A stretch of 16,542 nucleotides of DNA. It comes from JBEATZ01 sp041178545 (lineage in GTDB: Bacteria > Planctomycetota > UBA1135 > UBA2386). The stretch's first letter is position 1. The number at the start of each line of letters is the position of its first letter. The stretch lies in contig JBEGVB010000109.1 of NCBI GenBank assembly GCA_041178545.1, positions 1-16,542 of the forward strand. The letters run 5' to 3'. The position numbers were made by a program, and so were the translations under genes. Under the pieces are notes generated by a model, which did no database searches, was not told the DNA's origin, and worked only from the letters and a program-made list of their open reading frames with translations. Positions 1 through 7,045 of the stretch are shown here, piece by piece.

Positions 1-111
1 CACATCTCCATCGACAACGACGTGGGGTTGCGCGTAGGGCGCGAACTCGCCACGTGGTCGTGGCCGCGCTACCAGCAGTGGTTCGACGGCACGGCCACCG
101 TTCGGCCGTGA
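1..111 (+). CDS. C-terminal fragment of an unidentified protein
   Basis: Frame 1 is open from the first base to a TGA at 109-111 and encodes 36 residues (start HISIDNDVGL, end GTATVRP). The piece is rich in Trp and charged residues (ATWSWPRYQQWFDG), as expected of a real soluble-protein C terminus. It ends 13 bp before the stop codon of the convergent purM, which is normal spacing here. The family cannot be recognised from so little sequence and the start lies outside the window. That this is a real gene end is an inference from position and composition. Confidence 0.45.
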   Translation, partial: HISIDNDVGLRVGRELATWSWPRYQQWFDGTATVRP

Positions 112-124
112 TCCACGCCGCCGC

Positions 125-1228
125 TCAGGCGCGCACGTGCAGGTCGTCGGCGCCGTAGGTGATGCCGAGCGGTTCCAACACCACCTGCTTGGGGCCCGCC
201 TCGACCGTGCCTGCAACCCAGGCCTCGATGCCGTGCTGCCTGGCGATTGCCGCCGTGCGCTCTGCATCCGCGGCCGCCACGTACAACGCGAAGCCCGCTC
301 CCATGTTGAGGTTGCCGTAGGCCTCGCGCAGGTCGTTGCCCGTCTGCTCGACGAGGAACTGCAGCACCTCGGGCACCGGTGGGACGGTGCGGATGCGGTA
401 GGTGAATGAGCCGGGGTGGCGCATGACCTTGCGCCAGCCGTGGCCGGTGATGTTGGCGCAGTAGTGGGGCACGATGCCTGCAGGTGCGAGGGCCTCGGTC
501 ACCGGTGAGTAGAGCACGGTGGGGGCGAGGATCGCCTCGCCGTAGAGGGCACCGCTCGGGAGCCGCGTGCCGAAGCCCAGGGGCAGGCGTTCCGCAAGCT
601 TGCGCGCGAGCGAGACTCCGTTGGCGTGGATGCCGCTGGAGGCGAGCAGCACGATGGCATCGCCGGCCGCCAGCTTCTCGCCGAGGGTGAGGCGCGACTT
701 CGGGCGCACGAGTCCGACGCACGAGGCCGCGAGGTCGATGCGGTCGTCTGCCACCACGCCAGCGAGCGCAGGTGTCTCGCCGCCGCCCCACGACACGCCG
801 CAGCGGTCGCATGCCGCCTTCCAGCCGTTCACGAGGTCCGCTGCACGCTGTTGGTCGTGGAACCAGCCGCTGCCGCCCGCGGCCCAGTAGGCGTGCACCG
901 AGACCGGGGTCGCACCCACGGTCACGAGGTCGTTGACGGCCATCGCGATCGTGTCCTGCGCGATCGCGTCGTAGTAGGTGCGGCCGGTGACCGCGCGCGT
1001 GGCGTCGGCGACGAGGGCCTTGGTGCCCAGGCACTCGGTGATCGAGGCGAGGTGGAACTCGCCGCAGTCCACGACGTAGGCCGACTCGCCCCGCGAGGCC
1101 GCGACCTCGGCGAGGCCGTGCTGCTTCAGGTTCCCGGCGGTGGCTGCCGCAGCCTGCTGCGCGAGGATCTTCAGCGGGTCGATCTTGGCGTAGTCGACCC
1201 CGGCCTGCTTGTAGTCGAGTCGGGACAT
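125..1228 (-). CDS. purM: Phosphoribosylformylglycinamidine cyclo-ligase (AIR synthase), divergent PurM
   Basis: The 367-residue protein has the layout of PurM, which closes FGAM to AIR using ATP in step 5 of de novo purine synthesis (cytosol). The N terminus LDYKQAGVDYAKID (4-17) matches the family signature. GTK (68-70), the segment AMAVNDLVTVGATPVS (95-110), GGGET (148-152), the glycine-rich ASSGIHANGVSLARK (196-210), NITGHGWRK (259-267) and GNLNMGAGFALYV (305-317) follow in the expected order. The textbook HITGGG...NxPR motif reads NITGHGWRKVMR, so this is a divergent subtype; length is slightly above the ~345 usual for enterics. ATG at 1228 is chosen because the family signature begins 4 residues later. 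Only 59 bp separate it from the divergent permease. purN lies beyond that permease on the same strand. An AIR-synthase-related ATPase with another substrate is the main alternative. Confidence 0.87.
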   Translation of the reverse strand: MSRLDYKQAGVDYAKIDPLKILAQQAAAATAGNLKQHGLAEVAASRGESAYVVDCGEFHLASITECLGTKALVADATRAVTGRTYYDAIAQDTIAMAVNDLVTVGATPVSVHAYWAAGGSGWFHDQQRAADLVNGWKAACDRCGVSWGGGETPALAGVVADDRIDLAASCVGLVRPKSRLTLGEKLAAGDAIVLLASSGIHANGVSLARKLAERLPLGFGTRLPSGALYGEAILAPTVLYSPVTEALAPAGIVPHYCANITGHGWRKVMRHPGSFTYRIRTVPPVPEVLQFLVEQTGNDLREAYGNLNMGAGFALYVAAADAERTAAIARQHGIEAWVAGTVEAGPKQVVLEPLGITYGADDLHVRA

Positions 1229-1275
1229 GCGGACAGGATGGCGACTGCGGCGGCGGAATGCGAGCCTGCGCGGGC

Positions 1276-1281
1276 TAGGAT
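1276..1281 (+). promoter_or_regulatory. Possible -10 box of the permease gene (leaderless start)
   Basis: TAGGAT ends 6 nt before the GTG start at 1288, the spacing expected if transcription begins at the start codon itself. No convincing -35 hexamer is visible upstream and no Shine-Dalgarno-like sequence precedes the GTG. This is a weak, position-based suggestion. Confidence 0.22.
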
Positions 1282-1287
1282 CGGGGT

Positions 1288-2637
1288 GTGACCACTCCCG
1301 AGACCGTGCTCGTGCGCAGGCTGCGGCTCGTCGACGCCGTGGCCGTGGTGCTGAGCGCCTGCATCGGCATCGGCATCTTCTTCAGCCCTGCAGAAGTCGT
1401 CGCGCGCACCGGCAGCGGCGGCTGGGCCATGCTCGCCTGGGCCACGGGCGGGCTGGTCGCGATCGTGGGCGGACTCTGTTTCGCCGAACTCGGCGTGTTG
1501 CGACCGCGCATGGGCGGGCAGTACCGGATGCTGCGCGAGGCGTGGGGTCCGGCCGTGGGCACCGCATACGCGGGCACCGGCGGCCTCGTCATCGGCCCTG
1601 GCGCCATTGCCGTGCTCGCCGGCTGCGGCACCGACTTCCTCGCGCAGGCACTGGGGGCAACGCCTGGGCCCGTTGCGTGGACGTGCTGCTCGATCGGCAT
1701 CCTCCTCGCGCTCGGGCTCGTCAACTGCATCGGCATCCGCCGTGCAGCCGACCTGATGGACGTGCTCACCCTCGCCAAGGTGGTCACGATCGGCGCGCTC
1801 GCCTGGGCGGGCCTGTGGCTCGCGCTGCACGACGAGCCGCGCCACGAGGTCTCGCCGTTCGCCTTAGGCGCCGCGCCCACGCCCACGAGCTTCCTGTACG
1901 CCATGCTGCCCGTGTTGTTCTCGACCGGCGGCTGGCAGCAGGTGCTGTGGATGGGCGGCGACATCCGGGAGCCCGCGCGCAACATCCCGCGCGCGCTGTT
2001 CCTCGGCATTGCCTCGGTGCTGCTTGCGTACCTTGCCGTCAACGCATCGTGCCTGTGGCTGCTGGGCCCGCAGGCGGCAGCTGCCTCGAAGACGATCGCA
2101 TCCGATGCCATGTCCGTGTGGTGGCCCGGCGCAGGCACGTGCCTCGCCGCGGCCATCGGGTTGTCGGCGATCGGCACCACGCACGTGATCCTGATGACGA
2201 CGTCGCGCGAGCAGGCGGCCTTCGGCCAGACCGGCGACGGACCGCGCTGGATCGCGCCCGTCGACCCGGTGAGCGGGGCCGCGCGGCGCTCGGTGGGCGC
2301 GATGACGCTTTGGGCGTGCGCGCTGCTGGTGATCGCCGGGCGCGATGGCATCAACAGCCTGCTCGATGCCGTGGTGATGGCGGACTTCACGTTCCTCGGC
2401 CTGTGTGCCCTCAGCGTGCTCGTGCTGCGGCGCCGCCACCCTGACGAACCGCGGCCGTTCCGCTGCCCGCTGGGGCCGGTGCTGCCGCTCACGTTCGGGG
2501 CCGTTTCCGCGTGCATTGCTGCCACGCCATGGCTGGTGGTGGAACAGCGGCCGTGGGCCCTGGCCGTCACGTGCATCGTGGGCGGGTTGCTGCTGCTCGG
2601 CTGGTTCCGCAGCCGGCGCGCGGCCTCAACTGCCTGA
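1288..2637 (+). CDS. APC-superfamily amino acid permease
   Basis: The 449-residue protein is hydrophobic throughout, with about 12 predicted membrane helices, the usual size for amino acid/polyamine/organocation transporters of the inner membrane. TM1 carries SACIGIGIFFSP (23-34), the unwound substrate-binding helix (family G-x-G-I-F). Next is the loop CFAELGVLRPRMGGQYRMLREAWGP (64-88), matching the family AELg..P..GG.Y..l...fG pattern. The TM6 region FSTGGWQQVLWMGGDIREPARNIPRAL (211-237) includes the conserved E-P-x-R-N-I-P. PFRCPLGPVLPL (390-401) is also family-typical. The best match in style is the LAT/SLC7-like branch; the substrate cannot be read from sequence. GTG at 1288 is the start. 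The last 12 bp overlap the 3' end of convergent purN. The gene separates purN from purM, perhaps by insertion. Confidence 0.88.
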   Translation: MTTPETVLVRRLRLVDAVAVVLSACIGIGIFFSPAEVVARTGSGGWAMLAWATGGLVAIVGGLCFAELGVLRPRMGGQYRMLREAWGPAVGTAYAGTGGLVIGPGAIAVLAGCGTDFLAQALGATPGPVAWTCCSIGILLALGLVNCIGIRRAADLMDVLTLAKVVTIGALAWAGLWLALHDEPRHEVSPFALGAAPTPTSFLYAMLPVLFSTGGWQQVLWMGGDIREPARNIPRALFLGIASVLLAYLAVNASCLWLLGPQAAAASKTIASDAMSVWWPGAGTCLAAAIGLSAIGTTHVILMTTSREQAAFGQTGDGPRWIAPVDPVSGAARRSVGAMTLWACALLVIAGRDGINSLLDAVVMADFTFLGLCALSVLVLRRRHPDEPRPFRCPLGPVLPLTFGAVSACIAATPWLVVEQRPWALAVTCIVGGLLLLGWFRSRRAASTA

Positions 2638-3204
2638 CTGCAGGCTGCGCCAGTGCTGTTCGATGGCGGCGGGGAACGCCTCGCACTCGGCCGCGAACAC
2701 GCGCGCGGCGAGCGTGTCCGGCGTGTCGCCGGGCAGCACCGGCACCGACTGCTGGTGCACGACCGCGCCGCGGTCGTACTCGTCGGTGCACAGGTGGACC
2801 GTGCATCCCGACTCGCGGTCGCCTGCGGCCAGCACGGCCTCGTGCACGTGGTGCCCGTACATGCCCTTGCCGCCGTGGCGCGGCAGCAGCGCCGGGTGGA
2901 TGTTGAGCACGCGGTCGCGGAACGCGGGGTCGATGGGCAGCAACCGCAGGTAGCCGGCGAGGACCACGAGGTCGCAGCGGTGCTCGCGGATGCGCTGCCA
3001 GATGGCAGCTGCATCGCGTTCGACGAAGGCCGGGATGCCGGCCGTGCGCGCACGCTCGAGCCCGAGCACGCCGGGCTTGTCGCTCAGGACCACGGCGACC
3101 TCGGCGGCCAGCCTGCCGCTGCGGATCCGGTCGACGAGGTTCTGCAGCGTCCGTCCGCCGCCCGAGAGCAGGACGCCCAGCCTGGGCACGCGGCGGTTCG
3201 TCAT
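2626..3204 (-). CDS. purN: Phosphoribosylglycinamide formyltransferase (GAR transformylase)
   Basis: The 192-residue protein has PurN size and order of motifs. It transfers formyl from 10-formyl-THF to GAR in step 3 of purine synthesis. VLLSGGGRTLQNL (11-23) is the phosphate-binding loop, RVLNIHPALLP (98-108) holds the catalytic pair Asn101 and His103, KGMYGHHVHEAVLAAGDRES (113-132) and GCTVHLCTDEYDRGAVV (133-149) carry Asp144, corresponding to the E. coli Asn106/His108/Asp144 triad. The loop reads GGGRT instead of the common GNGSN, so it is a divergent subtype. The ATG overlaps the TGA of the upstream PNP-like gene as ATGA (3204-3201), which indicates translational coupling. Its 3' end overlaps the permease by 12 bp. 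Confidence 0.93.
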   Translation of the reverse strand: MTNRRVPRLGVLLSGGGRTLQNLVDRIRSGRLAAEVAVVLSDKPGVLGLERARTAGIPAFVERDAAAIWQRIREHRCDLVVLAGYLRLLPIDPAFRDRVLNIHPALLPRHGGKGMYGHHVHEAVLAAGDRESGCTVHLCTDEYDRGAVVHQQSVPVLPGDTPDTLAARVFAAECEAFPAAIEQHWRSLQSGS

Positions 3205-4034
3205 GGCGTGGTCGGGATGCGGTGGAGGACGCCTGCAATGAGTGCTGCGATGCGAGGCGCTGCGAGGTCTGCTGCGTCGAGCATCGACTCGAGGGATGCC
3301 TGCTGCGACTGGCCCTCCGCGACCTGCTGGGTCACTCCGGCGAGTGCGAGCACCTCGAACCCTGCGTGCACGGCGGCAACCGCCTCGGGGACGAGCGACA
3401 TGCCGACCAGGTCGGCACCGGCACTGCGCAGGAACCGGTACTCAGCGCGCGTGGGCAGGTTGGGGCCCGGCACCGCCGCGAACACACCGGGCAGGCACGG
3501 GATGCCTGCCTCGAGTGCGGCCTCCTGGGCGATCGCCTGCAGCCTGCGCGAGTAGGGCTCGCTCATGTCCGGGAACCGCGGCCCGAGCTGGTCGTCGTTC
3601 GGGCCGTGGAGCGGGTGGATGCCGCTCAGGTTGATGTGGTCGTCGAGCAACGCGACCGAGCCGGGCTCCATGTGGCGCGTCAGGCTCGCTGCACCCGCGG
3701 TGAGCACCAACACGTCGCACCCGAGCGCGCGCAGGAGTCGCACCGGGAACACGAGTTCGCTGACCGGCATGCCCTCGAAGGGTGCGAGCGGGGCGTCCGC
3801 CACCGCTACGGCCACGCCCTCGAAGGTGCCGATCGCCATCGGCACGCCTGCGCCGAGGGTTGCCGGCAAGTCGTCTGCGTGGAACAGGGCCTTCTCGTGG
3901 AGCTGGTTCGTGATCGACGCATGCCCGGTCCCGAGCAGCATGGCGATGCGCGGCCGCAGTTGGGTGCGACCCAGCACGTGGTGGGCGAGCTCGCGCGCGC
4001 GCTGGCGCGGGTTGGGTTGTGCGGATCCGACCAT
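3201..4034 (-). CDS. Purine nucleoside phosphorylase-like protein with altered active site
   Basis: The 277-residue protein follows the trimeric PNP family (PunA/PupG type) along its length: LGTGH (34-38), FEGMPVSELVFPVRLLRALG (86-105), DDHINLSGIHPLHGPNDD (131-148), GPRFPDMSEPY (151-161), AEYRFLRSAGADLVGMSLVPE (197-217). The fold assignment is therefore secure. By motif alignment with human PNP and B. subtilis PupG, however, phosphate ligands Arg84 and His86 become Pro82 and Ala84, His64 becomes an Ala/Gly, Asn115 becomes Ala113, and base ligands Glu201 and Asn243 become Pro194 and Gln236. Canonical phosphorolysis looks doubtful; a changed substrate or a non-catalytic role is possible. ATG 4034 is chosen because the upstream extension is Cys/Arg-rich shadow sequence. 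It lies 49 bp after the DUF167 gene and is ATGA-coupled to purN, which keeps purine metabolism the likely context. Confidence 0.8.
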   Translation of the reverse strand: MVGSAQPNPRQRARELAHHVLGRTQLRPRIAMLLGTGHASITNQLHEKALFHADDLPATLGAGVPMAIGTFEGVAVAVADAPLAPFEGMPVSELVFPVRLLRALGCDVLVLTAGAASLTRHMEPGSVALLDDHINLSGIHPLHGPNDDQLGPRFPDMSEPYSRRLQAIAQEAALEAGIPCLPGVFAAVPGPNLPTRAEYRFLRSAGADLVGMSLVPEAVAAVHAGFEVLALAGVTQQVAEGQSQQASLESMLDAADLAAPRIAALIAGVLHRIPTTP

Positions 4035-4083
4035 GCACCCACGGTAACGGCGCTCGTGCAGCAGGGCCAATGTGCAGTGAGCT

Positions 4084-4377
4084 TCAGTCGAGTCCGAGGC
4101 GCGTGCGCAACGTGGTCTCGTCGATGCCCTGTGCGCGCACGAGCTTCCTCGGCGAGGTGGCGCCGCTCGCCACGGCGAGGTTCCGCACCGGCAGCTGCAG
4201 CGCATCCGCCAGCACCTCGCACAGGCGGGCATTGGCTGCACCACCCTCGGGTGGTGCGCTCACCTGCACCTTGATGCTGTCTCCCAGCAGGCCGCAGACC
4301 CGGTCCTGCGCCGACCCGGGGACCACCTTCACGGCGAACTCGACGGCTGCACCGCGCACCGTGCAGCGCAGGCTCAC
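4084..4377 (-). CDS. DUF167 (YggU-like) family protein
   Basis: This 97-residue protein matches the DUF167/YggU family: VKVVPGSAQDRVCG (16-29), IKVQVSAPPEGGAANARLCEVLADAL (35-60) with the hallmark APP..G.AN, then VASGATSPRKLV (69-80). The length is normal for the family. The biochemical role of the family is not established; it is often next to housekeeping or membrane genes. The GTG start at 4377-4375 overlaps the TGA of the upstream kinase gene (GTGA), so it is probably translated from the kinase transcript by re-initiation. Confidence 0.88.
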   Translation of the reverse strand: MSLRCTVRGAAVEFAVKVVPGSAQDRVCGLLGDSIKVQVSAPPEGGAANARLCEVLADALQLPVRNLAVASGATSPRKLVRAQGIDETTLRTRLGLD

Positions 4378-6965
4378 GGCAACGCCACGACCGCGAGGCT
4401 GTGGGGGTGCTCGGCGAGCAGTCGCTCGAAGTGCTTCGATGCGGCAAGGTTCCGCTGCTCACTCAGGGCGCGCAGCCCCTTCACGAGCAGCGCCGTGGCT
4501 GCGAGCTCCGCACGGACCGTGTTGCGCCAAGCCTCCTCGGCGGGCGGCAGCTCACGGGCAGTCAACTCGGTGAGCCCCTCTGTGCCCAGTGCGTAGCCCT
4601 TGGCACCAGTGCCTGCATCCGGGGCGGCACGGTCGAAACCGCGCAGGTAGGAGCCTGCAGCGGGGAGGTGCTTGCCAAGGAGGACGAACGTGAGGAAGGC
4701 CTCGCGTTGGCCCGAAGTCGTCTCCTGGACCTGGTCGGCAAGAGCCGTCCACTGCGCGCCGTCCAGCTCTGCGAGTCGGCCAGCCTGTTCCTTGGCACCT
4801 CGACGGGCGCCATCGACCGCGCTCCACGTGGCTGCACCCCAGTCGAGTGCCGTCACGGTGAGCACCTCGGAGCCGCGCTGCAGGACGAGCTTGCCCGACT
4901 TGGCCTGCGCGGCGATCGCACTGGCAAAGGCAGCCGCGTGCCCGAGGCCTGCGGCAAGGTTGGTGGCATGGGCGGTCGCGGCAGGATCGCCGAGGATCTG
5001 CGCCAGCGAGCCCGCCGATTTCGCGGCGTCGGCAAGCGCAGTCCTGCCCAGGTGCGCCGAGAGCCCGTCGGTTCGCGCGACCCCTTGGGCAAATGCCGTC
5101 CAGGCCGCGGTCAGTTTCTCGTTGCGCAGCTCGGCGAGGGCCGCGGCTGAGCTGCTTGCGAGCGAGGCGAGTTCCTCGCGGTCGCCCAGCAGCTCGCGCG
5201 GGATCGGGCCATCGTCGGCCAGCAGTTTCTCGAGGGCGGGTAGCGCGGCCTCGAGGGCACCTGGGTCCCGCGCCTGCCTCGCGTCCAGCAGTGGCCTGCG
5301 CACGGCCTCGACCTGCGCGCGCGCGGCTGCAGCGACCTTCTCCGCCAACGCGCGTCGGGCGGCGTCGAAGTCGTTGTTGTCCCGCACGACCTCGGGTGCC
5401 GGGCGGGTGAGGAGCTCGAGGGCCTTCGACCACTCGTTGGCGGCAACTGCCTTCTCGACCTCGGGAGCCAGCACCTGCATGGCTTCCTGCACTGCGGCAA
5501 GGCGTCGCTGGGAGGCATCCCTGCGCGCCGCCTCGGTGGCGCGCGTCACGACGGCTGTCTCCGCGGCATCCTTGCCTGCAGCCGTGCCCTCGTGCTGCTT
5601 CGCGACGGCCTCGAGGTCGGCAGCGAGCTCGTCGCCCTTGCGGCCACTGGCCTTTGCCTCCAGCAGCGCAACCCTCGCCTGCAGCTCGCGGGTGTCCACC
5701 TTCAGCTGCTCGTTCTCCTTGGCGAGGCGCGCGGCCTCCGGGTTGTCGCGGTACTTGTCGACGACCACCGTCTCTGGCTCGCGCGTCGCCGCGTACCAGA
5801 TCGCCGTGCCGGCAACCAGCACTGCTGCCGCGGAGAGGCCGATCCACAGTCCCTTGCGAGCAGGCGGTGCCAGCAACTGCTGGATGTCGGCAAGCAGTTC
5901 GCTCGCCGACTGGTAACGGTCGGCAGGTTCCTTCTGGAGGAGCTTGAGGACGATGGCTCCCACTGCGGCCGGGACCTCGGGCTGCACCTTGTGCGGCGGC
6001 TCGGGCGCGTCCTTCACCTGCGCACGAAGGATGTCCTTGGTGGTCGCACCCTGGAACACCGTGCGCCCGGTGACGAGCCGGTAGAACGTGCAGCCGAGCG
6101 CGTACAGGTCGGTGCGATGGTCCACCGGCTTGCGCAGCACCTGCTCGGGTGCCATGAAGTGCGGTGTGCCGGCCAGCCGTTCCTCCGTCTCGCCGTCGCT
6201 GCGCGCGAGCCCCAGGTCGGCGATCTTGACCACCTCGTGCTGGTCCAGCATGAGGTTGTCCGGCTTGATGTCGCGGTGCGTGATGCGCAGCGACTCGGCG
6301 TAGGCGAGGCCGGCAGCCGCGTCCGCCACGACCTGCAGCGCGCGCTCGACCGGCATCCGCCCGTGCTTGCGCAGCCACGACTCCAGCGAGCCGTGGTGCA
6401 TCAGCTCCATCGCGTAGTAGTAGGTCTCGCCGTCGTGCTCGACGTCGAACACCTGCACCACGTTGGGGTGCTGCAGCTTGGCGGCGGCGCGGGCCTCGGC
6501 GACGAACTTCGCGACGAAGGCAGGGTCCTTGGTCAGCTCGCGGCTCAGCACCTTGAGCGCCACCTGGCGGTTGAGGCTCACCTGTTCGGCGCGGTAGACC
6601 ATCCCCATGCCGCCGCGACCGAGTTCGCCGAGGATGCGGAAGCCGCGGATCGTCGGGCCCGACCTGGTTGCGCCCACGGCAGCGGCGGCGCCGTAGCGCA
6701 GTCGCACCGGGCCAATCTCGACCACGTCGCCTTCCGCCAGCGGTGCGGCCTCGGTCTCGCGCCCGCCGATGCGCAGGCCGGGCGCCAGCGCCTTGATGCC
6801 GAAGCCCTCTCCCTTCAGCGCCTTCACCACGGCGTGCTGGGCGGCGATGCCTGGGCCCTCGAGGCGGACCTGGCACGAAGGGTCGGAGCCGAGGGTCACT
6901 GCCTGGTTGCGGTCGAGGGGCACGACCGTGCCGGCAAGGGTTCCGTTCTCGATGAGGAGTTGCAC
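4374..6965 (-). CDS. Membrane-anchored Ser/Thr protein kinase with degenerate N-terminal FHA domain
   Basis: The 863-residue protein has three parts. Residues 1-92 form an FHA-like domain (VTLGSDPSCQV, 23-33; AAQHAV, 41-46; LAEGDVVEIG, 76-85). Residues 109-365 are a complete Hanks-type kinase: P-loop GELGRGGMGMVYRA (113-126), Lys138 in VALKVL, HRDIKPDN (230-237), DLG (250-252) in place of DFG, GTPHFMAPEQ (266-275) and the DLYALG helix (286-291). A single membrane helix (372-391, KGLWIGLSAAAVLVAGTAIW) then leads to about 470 Ala/Glu/Leu-rich residues, at first coiled-coil-like (LAKENEQLKVDTRELQARVA, 413-432), predicted outside the cytoplasm. No PASTA repeats are seen. The FHA domain lacks the usual Arg, Ser and Asn that contact phosphothreonine. 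GTG 6965 opens directly into the FHA domain. Downstream genes are tightly linked, so signal and purine genes may be co-transcribed. Ligand and targets are unknown. Confidence 0.92.
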   Translation of the reverse strand: MQLLIENGTLAGTVVPLDRNQAVTLGSDPSCQVRLEGPGIAAQHAVVKALKGEGFGIKALAPGLRIGGRETEAAPLAEGDVVEIGPVRLRYGAAAAVGATRSGPTIRGFRILGELGRGGMGMVYRAEQVSLNRQVALKVLSRELTKDPAFVAKFVAEARAAAKLQHPNVVQVFDVEHDGETYYYAMELMHHGSLESWLRKHGRMPVERALQVVADAAAGLAYAESLRITHRDIKPDNLMLDQHEVVKIADLGLARSDGETEERLAGTPHFMAPEQVLRKPVDHRTDLYALGCTFYRLVTGRTVFQGATTKDILRAQVKDAPEPPHKVQPEVPAAVGAIVLKLLQKEPADRYQSASELLADIQQLLAPPARKGLWIGLSAAAVLVAGTAIWYAATREPETVVVDKYRDNPEAARLAKENEQLKVDTRELQARVALLEAKASGRKGDELAADLEAVAKQHEGTAAGKDAAETAVVTRATEAARRDASQRRLAAVQEAMQVLAPEVEKAVAANEWSKALELLTRPAPEVVRDNNDFDAARRALAEKVAAAARAQVEAVRRPLLDARQARDPGALEAALPALEKLLADDGPIPRELLGDREELASLASSSAAALAELRNEKLTAAWTAFAQGVARTDGLSAHLGRTALADAAKSAGSLAQILGDPAATAHATNLAAGLGHAAAFASAIAAQAKSGKLVLQRGSEVLTVTALDWGAATWSAVDGARRGAKEQAGRLAELDGAQWTALADQVQETTSGQREAFLTFVLLGKHLPAAGSYLRGFDRAAPDAGTGAKGYALGTEGLTELTARELPPAEEAWRNTVRAELAATALLVKGLRALSEQRNLAASKHFERLLAEHPHSLAVVALP

Positions 6966-7021
6966 GAGGGTGGCGGGGGTGGGTCCGGGGCGCGGTCAGT
7001 ATGGCGCCGGTCCACGTCGCA

Positions 7022-7034
7022 CGCGAGTCTCGCG
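7022..7034. repeat. Perfect 13-bp palindrome between tilS and the kinase gene
   Basis: CGCGAG-T-CTCGCG lies in the 80-bp gap between the tilS stop and the kinase GTG. It could be a weak terminator hairpin for tilS (no T-run follows) or an operator for the kinase operon. Six-base arms arise by chance several times in a GC-rich 16-kb sequence, so its function is uncertain. Confidence 0.25.
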
Positions 7035-7045
7035 CCAGCCTTCGC

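Noticed and set aside
1275..3053. A 592-codon minus-strand frame across the permease
   Set aside because: It lies opposite conserved permease and out of frame with purN; composition is Ser/Pro/Arg shadow.
4035..4244. Upstream extension of the PNP-like protein to an ATG at 4244
   Set aside because: It would overlap the DUF167 gene by 160 bp and adds Cys/Arg-rich sequence unlike the family.
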